Shown here: positions 51,506-60,741 of the stretch, in pieces | How positions within the stretch are numbered: position 1 is the stretch's first letter | How the letters are laid out: each line of letters opens with the position of its first letter | Assembly: GCA_003151235.1 (NCBI GenBank) | Contig: PLWZ01000051.1 | Location: forward strand, 45,930-109,929 | Reading direction: 5' to 3' | Source of the DNA: Acidimicrobiaceae bacterium | GTDB lineage: Bacteria; Actinomycetota; Acidimicrobiia; Acidimicrobiales; RAAP-2 | DNA length: 64,000 bases | Notes under the pieces: generated by a model | Database searches by the model: none | The model's input: only the letters and a program-made list of their open reading frames with translations | Told to the model about the DNA's origin: nothing | Translations under genes and position numbers: made by a program

Positions 51506-53937
51506 ATGACCACCCGGAGCACTTCTTCGAGCGTGGTCACTCCCTGAACCGCCCGAAGCAATCCATCAGCGCGCAGTGTTCGCATTCCTTGCTCACATGC
51601 CTTTCTTTCGATGCTCGCAATCGAGTCCTGGTCGATGATCATTCGGTCGATCTCCTCTGTGACGTTCATCACCTCGGCAAGGACCATGCGGCCCGAATAG
51701 CCGGTGTGCCCGCAGGTGCGGCAGCCGACGGCCCTGTGCAGGGTGGTGATGTCCAGGCCTTCGATGTCACTCTCCCCGTAGCCGGCCCCGAAGAAGTCCT
51801 TCTCGGACGCGTCGTATGGCTCCTTGCAGACCGTGCAGAGAATGCGCGCGAGCCGTTGGGTCAGCACGCTGCCGACCGCAGAGGTGACGAGGAACGGCTC
51901 GATTCCCATCTCGGTGAGCCGCAATGGCGTCGCAGCCGCGGTGTTGGTGTGCAGCGTGGTGAGGACGAGGTGCCCACTCAGGGCGGCCTCCATGGCGATC
52001 GTGGCCGTGTCGACCGACCGAATCTCGCCGATGAGCACGATGTCGGGGTCGGATCGCAGGATCGACTTCAAGGCCGAGGCGAACGTCAGGCCGGCCTTCG
52101 GGTTGATCTGGACCTGGCTCACGCCCTCGATCTGGTACTCGACCGGGTCCTCGACCGTGACGACGCTCTTCTCCGAGGTGAGGATCTCGGTAAGGGTCGC
52201 GTACAACGTCGTCGTCTTCCCGGCCCCCGTCGGGCCGGTCACGACGATGACGCCGTAGGGCTTCTTGTACGACTGCGCAAAGCGGTCGAGGGTGTCTGCA
52301 GCGAAACCGAGCTCGGGGAGCGACCGAAGGGACCGCGACTTGTCGAGCACCCTCATGACCACCGTCTCGCCAAAAACCGTTGGGAGCGTGACGAGGCGCA
52401 GGTCGATCTGCCGGTCGCTCACGGTGAGGGAGACCCGACCCTCCTGGGGGATGCGGTGCTCGGTGATGTCCATGTCCCCGAGGACCTTGAGCCTGCTCAC
52501 GACCGCGTTGGCGATGGCCGGGGAAGCGGTCGATGTCTCGTGCATGACGCCGTCGATGCGAAACCGGATCTTTAGGGCGTCGGGCTTCGGCTCGATGTGA
52601 ATGTCCGACGCCCGCTCGTTCAGGGCCTGCAGGATGAGCAGGTTCACATACCGGACGATCGGCGCGTCCTCGACAACGGACTGGATGTTCTCGATCTCCG
52701 ACGCGGTGGTCGACGCGGCAGCGGCGTCCTTTGCGACCGCCGAGACCTCCATCGTCGAGTCGCGGGCGATGCGGTTGAACGTGATCAGCTGCGAACGGGT
52801 GGCGACGACGGGCTTGAAGTTGCTGCCCATGATCGTCCGCAGGTCGTCCATGGCGAACACGTCGGTCGGGTTCGCCATCGCCACCACCGGGACGCCGCCC
52901 TCGAATGCGATGGGCAGCACCATGTGGTGCTCGGCGGTGGACTGCGGGATGAGGGCGACGGCGGCGCGGTCGATGTTGACCTGGTTGAGGTCGACAAACT
53001 CGAGGCCGACCTCCTGGGCCATCGCCCACACCAGGTCGTCCTCTGTCGCGATCTTCCGGGCGAACAGGTACCGGGCCAAGGACTCACCGGTTTCGGCCAG
53101 CTGTTCGAGAGCGGTGTTCATGGCGACCACCGAGACGCGACGGGACTCCACCAGCAGTCGGGCCAACGGCGGGCAGTCGGGCGGCAGCGCCGCGACCGGC
53201 CCATCCGGGTCGGCCTCAAGAGCCGCCGCTAGTTCGGCCTCGGGGTCCGGTGGTGTCGGGTCGAATCCGAGCGGCGGCTCGGGCACCGTTGGCAGCGGGG
53301 AGAAGGCCGGCAGCGGGGTGGTCTCGACGATCTCGGGTTCGACCGGGAGAGGTCGGATGTCGGCGGAACGAGCTTCAGCAACGGGCGCCTTCGGAGGTGC
53401 GGGCTCGGGCGGCCGCTGATCGCGCTCCGGCCGCGACCGCATGGGGGCGACCACCGGAGCCGGCGGGGGGGGCGGAGGTTGTGGAAGCGGCGAAGCAGGC
53501 AGCGGAGGAGGAGGCGCCGGCGTGGGCGGCGCGGTCATCGCTTCGGGTTGGGGGATGCCGGTGAACGGCTTCACCTCGGGCCTCGGCGCGGCGCCGGACG
53601 CAGGATCGGCGACCGCCGGCGCCGGACTGGGCTCTGGCGAATACAGGCGCTCGATGGCTCTGTCGATCTGGTCGTCACGCGCGACGACGGCGAAGAACTC
53701 CCGGCCGAGGGCGACCCGCAGGTCGTCCATCGCAATGATGTTGCCGGGGTCCGAGACTGCGATCACGGGCGTTCCGAGTCGGCGGCCCATCGGAACCGCA
53801 CGATGGCGGCGGGCGACATGTTCGCCAAGGATCGACTCAGCTCCCGGAGCGAGGGCCGCGGCGGTCAGGTCCACAAACCGGAGGTTGTATTCCTCGGCTA
53901 AACGGCGGGCGGTCGCCGTCGCGGTGTCGGTCACCAC
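51502..53937 (-). CDS. pilB: Type IV pilus extension ATPase PilB
   Basis: An 811-residue ATPase. Residues 1-100 and about 245-395 are two MshEN-type N domains (LRFVDL ... VIAVSDPGNIIAMDDLRVAL and LEFVDLNQVNI ... PVVAMANPTDVFAMDDLRT). A Pro-rich linker lies between them. The C-terminal ATPase has Walker A GPTGAGKTTTL (about 565), Walker B DIVLIGEIRSVDT and a His box LVLTTLHTNTAA. A tetracysteine zinc site (CTVCKEP ... CRTCGHTGYSG) is diagnostic of PilB/GspE extension motors and absent from PilT. The start is GTG. It powers pilin polymerisation through PilC. Confidence 0.93.
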   Translation of the reverse strand: MVTDTATATARRLAEEYNLRFVDLTAAALAPGAESILGEHVARRHRAVPMGRRLGTPVIAVSDPGNIIAMDDLRVALGREFFAVVARDDQIDRAIERLYSPEPSPAPAVADPASGAAPRPEVKPFTGIPQPEAMTAPPTPAPPPPLPASPLPQPPPPPPAPVVAPMRSRPERDQRPPEPAPPKAPVAEARSADIRPLPVEPEIVETTPLPAFSPLPTVPEPPLGFDPTPPDPEAELAAALEADPDGPVAALPPDCPPLARLLVESRRVSVVAMNTALEQLAETGESLARYLFARKIATEDDLVWAMAQEVGLEFVDLNQVNIDRAAVALIPQSTAEHHMVLPIAFEGGVPVVAMANPTDVFAMDDLRTIMGSNFKPVVATRSQLITFNRIARDSTMEVSAVAKDAAAASTTASEIENIQSVVEDAPIVRYVNLLILQALNERASDIHIEPKPDALKIRFRIDGVMHETSTASPAIANAVVSRLKVLGDMDITEHRIPQEGRVSLTVSDRQIDLRLVTLPTVFGETVVMRVLDKSRSLRSLPELGFAADTLDRFAQSYKKPYGVIVVTGPTGAGKTTTLYATLTEILTSEKSVVTVEDPVEYQIEGVSQVQINPKAGLTFASALKSILRSDPDIVLIGEIRSVDTATIAMEAALSGHLVLTTLHTNTAAATPLRLTEMGIEPFLVTSAVGSVLTQRLARILCTVCKEPYDASEKDFFGAGYGESDIEGLDITTLHRAVGCRTCGHTGYSGRMVLAEVMNVTEEIDRMIIDQDSIASIERKACEQGMRTLRADGLLRAVQGVTTLEEVLRVVM

Positions 53938-54184
53938 TGCCCAGTCCTCGTACTAGCGGCCCGGACCGCATTCCCCTCGGTCAGGCGGGGAACCGGCCAA
54001 TGGCCTGGTTGCTTCGGCATGGGCCTCCCCTCGGGCCGGCCCGACCCGGTCCCTGGACCCGGGCAGAGCCACGCCGAATTCAGCTTAGGTCTGCACCCCC
54101 CCTGAATTGGGGGACCGTCCGGCCCATTTCCAGGCCGCTACCAGGACCTTTTCGCCGATCCGCGGACGCTACAGTCCCTACGCG

Positions 54185-54943
54185 ATGGAGTCCGCCGCCA
54201 CCCGTCTCCTGGCCACCGTTGCGAGCGGGGTCTTCGGACTCCTCATCGGGTCGTTCCTGAATGTCGTCGTCTACCGACTACCCCGCGCGATGTCGATCGC
54301 CCGGCCGCCGTCACACTGCCCGGCGTGCGACGCCCAGCTGAGCGCCCTCGACAACATCCCGGTTCTTTCGTGGCTGGCCCTTCGGGGCCGATGCCGCCAC
54401 TGCGGGACCCCGATCTCCCCCCGGTACCCGGTGATCGAACTCGTCACGGGTGTGTTGTTCGTCGGGCTCGCGCTGGCCCTGCCGAGTGTGAAACCGATCG
54501 CTTCCCTGGCCGGGGTCGTCGCCACGACGATCGCAGTCGCGGCCATCGACGTCGACAATCTGCGGGTGCCACCCGTGCTCGGCTGGTTCGCCGCGGCCAG
54601 CGCAGCGTCACTGTTAGCCGTGTCGACGGCCGGTCACGTTCCGGGGCGCCTCGGCTGGGCCGGGATCGGTGCCGGCACGGCGGTGGCCGCGTGGCTCCTG
54701 CACTGGGCCCTCGACCGTGCGGGCGATGGCTCGAGGCGGTTCCCCGACATCGCGCTGTGCGTGGCGTGGGGTTGGGCGGCCGGGTGGCTCACCCTCGGGG
54801 GCGGGTTGGCCATCGGGTTCGCGTTGGCCGTCCTTGCACTCGCGAGCCCCTTACGGCGCTTCGCCCAGACGCGCTGTGTCATCGCGTTCGCTGCCATCCT
54901 GTCGGTGGCGACGATCGTCGCCGGTGCGATCGCGACCCGGTAG
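54185..54943 (+). CDS. pilD: Prepilin peptidase PilD
   Basis: A 252-residue A24 family aspartic peptidase that cleaves the leader of pilins and methylates the new N terminus. It starts with [13 protein letters not shown] and has the tetracysteine zinc motif (CPACDAQL ... CRHCGTPI). About six membrane helices follow, with the first catalytic aspartate in [11 protein letters not shown]. The second family motif, usually (F/Y)GDxKL, appears as FPDIAL: the aspartate is kept but the preceding Gly and the Lys are not. The ATG 54185 is the likely start; the longer frame from 54107 is not supported. Divergent from pilB and convergent with the second pilT. Confidence 0.88.
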   Translation: MESAATRLLATVASGVFGLLIGSFLNVVVYRLPRAMSIARPPSHCPACDAQLSALDNIPVLSWLALRGRCRHCGTPISPRYPVIELVTGVLFVGLALALPSVKPIASLAGVVATTIAVAAIDVDNLRVPPVLGWFAAASAASLLAVSTAGHVPGRLGWAGIGAGTAVAAWLLHWALDRAGDGSRRFPDIALCVAWGWAAGWLTLGGGLAIGFALAVLALASPLRRFAQTRCVIAFAAILSVATIVAGAIATR

Positions 54944-54958
54944 GGCCACGATCGCGCG

Positions 54959-56056
54959 CTAGGCGATGCCGGTCCTGACCAGGCCGCGGCGCTCGAGCAC
55001 CACGCGCAGGTCGTGAGGGTTGGACGCACCCTCGAGTGCCTCCTGGAGCGTGATCACACCTTCCTCCATGAGGTTGGCCAGCGACTGGTCGAAGGTCCGC
55101 ATCCCGTAGTACTCGCCCTCGGCGACGATCTGCTCGATCTCCGACGTGGTCTCCGAGTCGAGGATGCACTGCCTGATCCGCCCGTTCACCACCATGATCT
55201 CGAGGACCGCGATCCGCCCGGTGCCGTCGGCCCGCCTCACGAGCCGCTGGGCCACCGTTCCCTTCAGCGCCCCGGCCAACGACACGCGGATCTGCTGTTG
55301 CTGGTGGGGGGGGAAGAAGTCGACGATGCGCGAGATGGTCTCGGTGGCGTTGATCGTGTGGAGCGTCGTCATCACGAGGTGACCGGTCTCGGCCGCGGTC
55401 AGCGCCGCGAAGGCGGTCTCGCGGTCACGCATCTCCCCGACCAGGATCACGTCGGGGTCCTGGCGGAGCACGACTCGCATCGCCGTGGCAAACGAGTCGG
55501 TGTCAAAGCCCACCTCCCGCTGCTCGATCGCCGACAGCTGGTCCCGGTGGAGGTACTCGATCGGGTCCTCGATCGTGACGATGTGGCAGGCCCTGGTGCG
55601 GTTTATGTGGTCAACCATCGACGCCAGGGTCGTCGTCTTTCCCGAGCCGGTCGGACCGGTGACGAGCACGAGACCCCGCTGCTCGGCGGCGAGCTCGAAG
55701 ATGACCTCGGGGAGACCCAGCTCCTGACGGGAGGCGGGAGCCGCCCGCACCCGCCGAAAGACGAGTGCGACCGTGCTGCGCTGGTAGAACGCGTTGACCC
55801 GGAAGCGGGCCAACCCGGGGATCGAGTAGGCGAAGTCGACCTCGTGATGGCGGTGGAAGGCCTCGGCGACCCGAGGCGGCTGGATGGAAGCCGCAATCGC
55901 GGCAGTGTCCTCGGGCCCGAGCGGCAGCTCGTCGACCAGCGTCCGGAGCTCGCCATTGATGCGCATGCGCGGCGGCGCGCCTGCCTTCAGGTGCAGATCC
56001 GATCCGTCCCACTGGTCGAGCAGCGTGAGGAGTCGCTCGAGTTCAGCGGGATTCAC
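54959..56056 (-). CDS. Second PilT-family ATPase
   Basis: A 365-residue ATPase of ordinary PilT size. It has an N-terminal domain (SDLHLKAGAPPRMRINGELR), Walker A GPTGSGKTTTLAS (about 137), Asp box EDPIEYLHRDQLSAIEQREV, Walker B VILVGEMRDRET and His box TGHLVMTTLHTINATE. The canonical AIRNLIRE signature of PilT1 is replaced by RIRQCILDSETTSE, so it may be a PilU- or PilT2-like accessory motor. It is encoded opposite pilD and separate from the pilB-pilT-pilC operon. Having two retraction-type ATPases implies tunable retraction force or frequency. Confidence 0.9.
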   Translation of the reverse strand: MNPAELERLLTLLDQWDGSDLHLKAGAPPRMRINGELRTLVDELPLGPEDTAAIAASIQPPRVAEAFHRHHEVDFAYSIPGLARFRVNAFYQRSTVALVFRRVRAAPASRQELGLPEVIFELAAEQRGLVLVTGPTGSGKTTTLASMVDHINRTRACHIVTIEDPIEYLHRDQLSAIEQREVGFDTDSFATAMRVVLRQDPDVILVGEMRDRETAFAALTAAETGHLVMTTLHTINATETISRIVDFFPPHQQQQIRVSLAGALKGTVAQRLVRRADGTGRIAVLEIMVVNGRIRQCILDSETTSEIEQIVAEGEYYGMRTFDQSLANLMEEGVITLQEALEGASNPHDLRVVLERRGLVRTGIA

Positions 56057-56173
56057 GAGGGCCTAGTTTAGGTCCGCCCCTCCACCCGACCGAGGGACGC
56101 TCGCGGAGCCGCCAACGACGTGAGTGAGCAAATGGCGGCAGGAAATGCTCTGCTCGCGCAGCGATTACCCGGG

Positions 56174-56485
56174 TCAGCCGAGGGCTGCGGTGCGGAGCTC
56201 GTCGAGCGAGAGCTCAGCCGTCGCTTCCCCGCCGCATTGCGGGCAGTGCTGGACATGACGCCACGACCGGAGCAGCCGCGTGCCCTCCGCGTTGAGCATC
56301 ACGACGAACGACTCGGAGTACGGGTCGAGCTCGAGGCCGAAGTAGGGCCGCCAGGCCGTCGACGCATTCCGGGCGTCGAGGTTGAGCCCTTTCAAAACGC
56401 GGCGAAAACGCATCCGGGTCGTGTCGAAAAGCCACGTGCTGTGGCACGACTCGAGGACGAGTGGCACATCGGGGGTCGATTGCAC
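56174..56485 (-). CDS. Hypothetical protein with CxxC
   Basis: A 103-residue small protein with one CPQCGG motif near the C terminus (about 83-88) and a preceding conserved-looking core (LELDPYSESFVVMLNAEGTR). The cysteine pair could bind zinc or act in redox chemistry. It lies on the minus strand between the second pilT and the carboxylase gene, 144 bases from the latter's stop. Third positions are GC-rich, so it is likely real. Function unknown. Confidence 0.6.
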   Translation of the reverse strand: MQSTPDVPLVLESCHSTWLFDTTRMRFRRVLKGLNLDARNASTAWRPYFGLELDPYSESFVVMLNAEGTRLLRSWRHVQHCPQCGGEATAELSLDELRTAALG

Positions 56486-56628
56486 CCCGCGATCTTGCCC
56501 GAGGGGAGCGACAAATCCACCACAGGCCGGTTGCGGTTCGATGACGTTCTGTGATTGCCCAGGTCAGAGGCTCTTGGCCGCCCAAGTTGGGCCGATTTCC
56601 CTGGTCACGGGGCCGTGGGCGATCACGC

Positions 56629-57969
56629 CTACATCGGCCCCGCATCGTGCTTTCGGCCCACCACCTGCTCCCTTCGGCTCGACACGTTGACGAGGGCCCG
56701 GGAGAGCTCCCGACGGGTGTCAGCGGGGTCGATGACCATGTCCACGTAGCCCCGGTCGGCGGCCTCCCACGGGGCCAAGAACCGCGCGCTGTAGACGTCT
56801 TCGAGCTGGTGGCGCTGGTCGTCGTCCGCCGACCGGTGGAGGATCTGCACGGCGCCGCGCGCTCCCATCACGGCCGGCTGGGCACCGGGCCAGGCCATGC
56901 ACAGGGTGTTCCCGAGCCCCTTCGAGTCCATCACGATGTACGCGCCCCCCATCGCCTTGCGGAGGATCACCCCGAGACGAGGGACGGTCGCCTCCGCGTA
57001 CGCGAAGACGAGTTCGGCCCCGTGACGGATCATCCCGCGCCACTCGAGGTCCTTGCCCGGGAGGAACCCCGGCGTGTCGACGAACGTGATGATGGGGAGG
57101 TTGAACGCGTCGCACAGTCGCACGAAGCGCGCGCCCTTCTGCGACGCTGCGATGTCGAGCGTGCCGGCGAGTGAGCGCGGCTGGTTGGCCACGACCCCGA
57201 CCGGGAAGCCGGCGATCCGGCTGAACCCGGTGACGAGCTGGGGCGCCCAACGCGGCCACAGTTCGAGCAGGTCCCCGTGGTCGGCGATCGTCGTGACCAC
57301 GTCGCGCACGTCGTAGGAGGCCGAGTCGCGGGCCGGCACGATGTCGCGCAGCTCCTCTGCGACCCGATCCGGCGGGTCGTCGGTCTCGACGAACGGAGCC
57401 GGCTCATCGGTGTGCTGGGGCAGATATCCCAAGATGTCGGCGATTGCGTCGAGCGGTTCTTCGGACTCGAGCGCGCACAGCCCACTCGAGCGCGAGTGGA
57501 CCGCGACGCCACCGAGATCGCCGAGGCTCACCCGGACGCCGGTGAACTGTGCGACCATCGCCGGTCCGGACACGAGCGCCACCGCGTCGGGGTTCATGAC
57601 CACCGCGTCGCACAGGCCCAGCATGAGCGCGGGTCCCGAGAGCACGGGGCCCGTGACCGCAGCCAGGATCGGGACGATTCCAGAGCAGCTGGCAATGGCG
57701 GCGGCGGCCGTGCCCCACCCGTGGAGGGCATCGACGCCCTCCGAGACGTCGGCCCCGCTCGAGGCGAGCTCCATCACGAGGGCGGTCCGTTGACGCAGCG
57801 CCAGGCGGGCCGCCGCCGCCAGGCTCTCCCCGTCCTGCCTGCCGATTGCCCCCCGTCGCCGGTCCGAGGACGACCGGGCAAAGACGGCCGGCCGGCCCCC
57901 GAAATCGGTTACCGAGACGTCGATGGACCCATTGACCCCGGCACGCAGATTGACGGGCGAACGGCTCAT
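56629..57969 (-). CDS. Acyl-CoA carboxylase carboxyltransferase (beta) subunit
   Basis: A 446-residue member of the biotin-dependent acetyl-/propionyl-CoA carboxylase beta family. The central region has TGFSRIAGFPVGVVANQ, ARFVRLCDAFNLPIITFVD, PGFLPGKDLEWRGMIRHGAE and a C-terminal GAYIVMDSKGLGNTLCMAWP; these match the carboxyltransferase crotonase-like core. It would move carboxyl groups from biotin to acetyl- or propionyl-CoA. The length is shorter than the usual 510-550 residues, with a reduced N-terminal half. No alpha subunit is adjacent. It sits inside the pilus locus but is unlikely to be functionally related. Confidence 0.85.
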   Translation of the reverse strand: MSRSPVNLRAGVNGSIDVSVTDFGGRPAVFARSSSDRRRGAIGRQDGESLAAAARLALRQRTALVMELASSGADVSEGVDALHGWGTAAAAIASCSGIVPILAAVTGPVLSGPALMLGLCDAVVMNPDAVALVSGPAMVAQFTGVRVSLGDLGGVAVHSRSSGLCALESEEPLDAIADILGYLPQHTDEPAPFVETDDPPDRVAEELRDIVPARDSASYDVRDVVTTIADHGDLLELWPRWAPQLVTGFSRIAGFPVGVVANQPRSLAGTLDIAASQKGARFVRLCDAFNLPIITFVDTPGFLPGKDLEWRGMIRHGAELVFAYAEATVPRLGVILRKAMGGAYIVMDSKGLGNTLCMAWPGAQPAVMGARGAVQILHRSADDDQRHQLEDVYSARFLAPWEAADRGYVDMVIDPADTRRELSRALVNVSSRREQVVGRKHDAGPM

Positions 57970-58208
57970 GCAGGCACGGTTCCTCGGCCGGATCGATGCG
58001 TCATGGGATGGCCAACGATACCGGCGACGGCCTCGCCGGGCGGGTGGACAATCCGCGGTTTTCGAAACCCCCCCCGGTAAGGTTCAGCCCGTCGCCTGGC
58101 AGGCGGCCCACCGTACGACGAAATAGGGGCTCGCCGAGCGGGATCAGGCAAGCTGAGCCTTCCCGTTCGTGCGACACCCAGAGACCCCGAGGGGGCTGGA
58201 ACAGCCGG

Positions 58209-59873
58209 ATGGCACACCGGAGTATCGGTCTGGACATCGGGACGAGTGCCGTCCGAGCGGTTGAGCTGTCCATCGACGAAGGACGGCTGCCGGCCATAGA
58301 GAATTTCGGCCAGGTCGGCCTGCATCCCGGATGCGTCATCGCCGGCGAGGTACGGGACCGGGGCCAGCTCGCCGACGCCATCGAGCGCCTGTGGAGGGAG
58401 GGCCGGTTCAGCCACCGCCAGGTCAAGGTCGGCGTCGCCGGGCTCCGAGCCATCATCCGAGAGATCGACATGCCGCTCCTGTCGCCGGCCGAACTCGACT
58501 CGGCGGTCCGGTTCAAGGCCGACGAGGTGATTCCGTTCTCGATGGAGGACACCGTCCTTTCCTCCAAGGTCATCGCCCAGGTCGCGAGCCCCGAGGGTCC
58601 CCCGATGCTGCGGGTCCTCGTCGGAGCGGCCCATGCGGAGGTGGTCGAGTCCGTCGTGACCGCCGTCGAGGAGGCCGGGCTCGAGCCGATCTCCATCGAC
58701 CTTCAGACAGCCGCGCTGGCCCGAGCCCTCTTTGACCCCCGGTTCCCGTTGCCCGAGGCGATCGTCTCGATCGGGGCCGGGCTGACGATGATCGTGGTGC
58801 ACGAGATGGGCACCTTGCAGTTCGTGCGCACGCTCGACATGGGCGGCGAGACCATCACCAACAGCATCGCTGCGGCGTTGGACATGCCGCAGCGTGACGC
58901 CGAGGCTGCAAAACGGCGTCTCAGCGTCGCCGGCGCCCACGACTCGCAGGCAACGAGAGCCTGTGAGCACGCGGTCGGACAGCTGGTCGGCGAGATCCAC
59001 AACTCGATTCGGTTCTTCTCGTCGCTGCCGGGCCGACAGCCCGTCGGGCGAATCCAGCTGACCGGCGGGGGCACCCGGTCGCCCGGGCTCGTCGGGATGA
59101 TGCACTCGACGGCGGGGATCCCGGTCGCAGTGGCTTCACCACTGTCGCGCATCGACCTCTCGGACCTGCCACTGACCCCCGAACAGGCCGCCGACGTCGA
59201 CCGCGTGGTGGCGGCCCCGATCGGACTGGCCCTTCCCGACCTCGGGGGCCGGTCGTTCAATCTCCTGCCCGACTCAGCCCGAACCCGGGCCGTCGAGAAA
59301 CGGGTCCACCGGTACCTGATTAGAGGAGCCGCGGCGGTCGGCATCTTGATGGTTCTTTTGACCGGACTCCGGTTTCTCCAGGTCCACAACGCACAGAGCC
59401 ACCTCAGTTCCATCCAGGCCCAGAACGCGACCATCCAGAACGTCGAGATCCCGAAGTACGACAAGGCGCTTGACCTGCGAAACCAGGTGGTTAAGCAGTC
59501 GGCGCAGGTTCTTCCGGTCCTCGAAAAGGAGGTCGACTGGCTCGTCGTGTTGAACCAGATTTCCCAGTACATCCCCTCGTCCGCAACGTTGTCCAGCGTC
59601 AGCTTGGCCGCTGCTTCGAGCCCCGGTCAGCCCGCCACGGCCTCGACCGTCAAGGGTGTCTCGATCGGAACGATCACCACCGCCGTCGTCGCAAAGGCGC
59701 TGACCGACGTCACGACCTGGGGCCAGTCCATGGCGCAATCACCCATATTCAACAACGTGGATCTCACCTCGGGGGTTTCGCACGGCACGTCCACAAACTT
59801 CAGCGCGACGCTCAACATCCTCAACGGTGCGAGATCGCAACGAATCGCCGCGTACTCGGTACCGACCCGATGA
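58209..59873 (+). CDS. pilMN: PilM-PilN fusion protein of the type IV pilus alignment complex
   Basis: A 554-residue protein combining two normally separate pilus proteins. Residues 1-345 are PilM, an actin-like cytoplasmic ATPase (SIGLDIGTSAVRAVELS at the start, then LVGAAHAEVVESVV, SIGAGLTMIVVHE and QLTGGGTRSPGL). Residues about 348-554 are PilN. They begin with FNLLP (350-354), the motif by which PilN normally docks onto PilM. A membrane helix (about 372-390) and a coiled-coil/extracytoplasmic domain follow. The fusion ties cytoplasmic PilM to the membrane. The ATG 58209 was chosen because it opens the PilM fold. The next gene pilO overlaps its stop by four bases. Confidence 0.92.
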   Translation: MAHRSIGLDIGTSAVRAVELSIDEGRLPAIENFGQVGLHPGCVIAGEVRDRGQLADAIERLWREGRFSHRQVKVGVAGLRAIIREIDMPLLSPAELDSAVRFKADEVIPFSMEDTVLSSKVIAQVASPEGPPMLRVLVGAAHAEVVESVVTAVEEAGLEPISIDLQTAALARALFDPRFPLPEAIVSIGAGLTMIVVHEMGTLQFVRTLDMGGETITNSIAAALDMPQRDAEAAKRRLSVAGAHDSQATRACEHAVGQLVGEIHNSIRFFSSLPGRQPVGRIQLTGGGTRSPGLVGMMHSTAGIPVAVASPLSRIDLSDLPLTPEQAADVDRVVAAPIGLALPDLGGRSFNLLPDSARTRAVEKRVHRYLIRGAAAVGILMVLLTGLRFLQVHNAQSHLSSIQAQNATIQNVEIPKYDKALDLRNQVVKQSAQVLPVLEKEVDWLVVLNQISQYIPSSATLSSVSLAAASSPGQPATASTVKGVSIGTITTAVVAKALTDVTTWGQSMAQSPIFNNVDLTSGVSHGTSTNFSATLNILNGARSQRIAAYSVPTR

Positions 59874-60463
59874 ACGCCGAGATCCTCGCCGTGATGCGGC
59901 AGCGCAAGGTGCTCATTGGTCTCGCCATCGGGTTGTTCGTACTGTTGATCTGGCTCGTTGCCGTGTTCACACCTGAGGGCCACAAGCTCGCCGCGGTGAA
60001 CAGTCAAACCCAAGCAGCGCAGACTCAACAGACGGCACTGCAGGACCGCCTCGCCCGGTTGAAGACATATTCGAAAGAGTCGGCCGAATTCGAGGCACTG
60101 AGCCAGCGACTCACAGCAGCCGTTCCCGCCACGTCTGATGTGTACGACTACATCACTGCGCTCTCTAACGCTGCCGCTGCGACCGGCGTGGACGTCACCA
60201 GCGTCAGTCCGTCGAGTGCGGTAACCGGGGGGAACGTCGCCGTCGTTCCCGTCTCTCTTTCGGTGTCAGGGAGCTACGACCAGACGCTCGCATTCATCAA
60301 GGCGCTTTACGCGTTGCCCCGACTAACCATCATCACGCAAGTGAGCCTCACGGGCGGCGGTAACGGGACCGCCCGTTCGACCGGGCTAACCAGCGAATTC
60401 AGCCTCTATATCCTCGCCCAAACCTCGGCGCTGGCGGGATCGACTCCGACGACGACCGGTTAG
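59870..60463 (+). CDS. pilO: Type IV pilus alignment protein PilO
   Basis: A 197-residue membrane protein. A short N-terminal cytoplasmic part and one helix (VLIGLAIGLFVLLIWLVAVF, about 14-33) are followed by a coiled coil (about 45-85) and a small alpha/beta domain (DVYDYITALSNAAAATGVDV, VVPVSLSVSGSYDQTLAFIK). This is the layout of PilO, which pairs with PilN. The ATG overlaps the stop of the pilMN gene (ATGA), so stoichiometry is probably coupled. It ends in a Thr-rich tail just before a lipoprotein gene. Confidence 0.9.
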   Translation: MNAEILAVMRQRKVLIGLAIGLFVLLIWLVAVFTPEGHKLAAVNSQTQAAQTQQTALQDRLARLKTYSKESAEFEALSQRLTAAVPATSDVYDYITALSNAAAATGVDVTSVSPSSAVTGGNVAVVPVSLSVSGSYDQTLAFIKALYALPRLTIITQVSLTGGGNGTARSTGLTSEFSLYILAQTSALAGSTPTTTG

Positions 60464-60466
60464 CAC

Positions 60467-60736
60467 GTGACCGCCCGCTCGCTTCGACCCAACAAAGTTG
60501 CGGCCCGCCTCCTAGGGGTCGCGCTCGTCGGCATTCTCGCAGCGGCCTGCGGGTCCGGCGGCGGTTCCGCTAACTCTCCACCCGTAGGCGCACCCGCGAG
60601 CGGTAGCGGTTCGACCACCACGACCACCACGCTTCCGAGTTCGACGGCAACTACGCTGCCGGCCTGCGGTGCCACCCGCGACCCACTCGACCCAACGAAC
60701 GCCGGTCCGCCTGCAGGGTCTCCAGCCGACTGCTGA
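60467..60736 (+). CDS. Small lipoprotein of the pilus operon
   Basis: An 89-residue protein with a basic start, hydrophobic core and lipobox (ILAAAC, Cys about 28). A short, disordered Gly/Ser/Pro/Thr-rich tail contains cysteines at about 67 and at the C-terminal end, which may form a disulfide. It starts three bases after pilO (GTG), so it is in the same operon. In Gram-negative bacteria the PilO gene is followed by the lipoprotein PilP and the secretin PilQ. Here only this minimal lipoprotein exists and no secretin, as expected without an outer membrane. It may be a functional remnant of PilP or a wall-facing cap. Function unproven. Confidence 0.65.
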   Translation: MTARSLRPNKVAARLLGVALVGILAAACGSGGGSANSPPVGAPASGSGSTTTTTTLPSSTATTLPACGATRDPLDPTNAGPPAGSPADC

Positions 60737-60741
60737 TGGCG

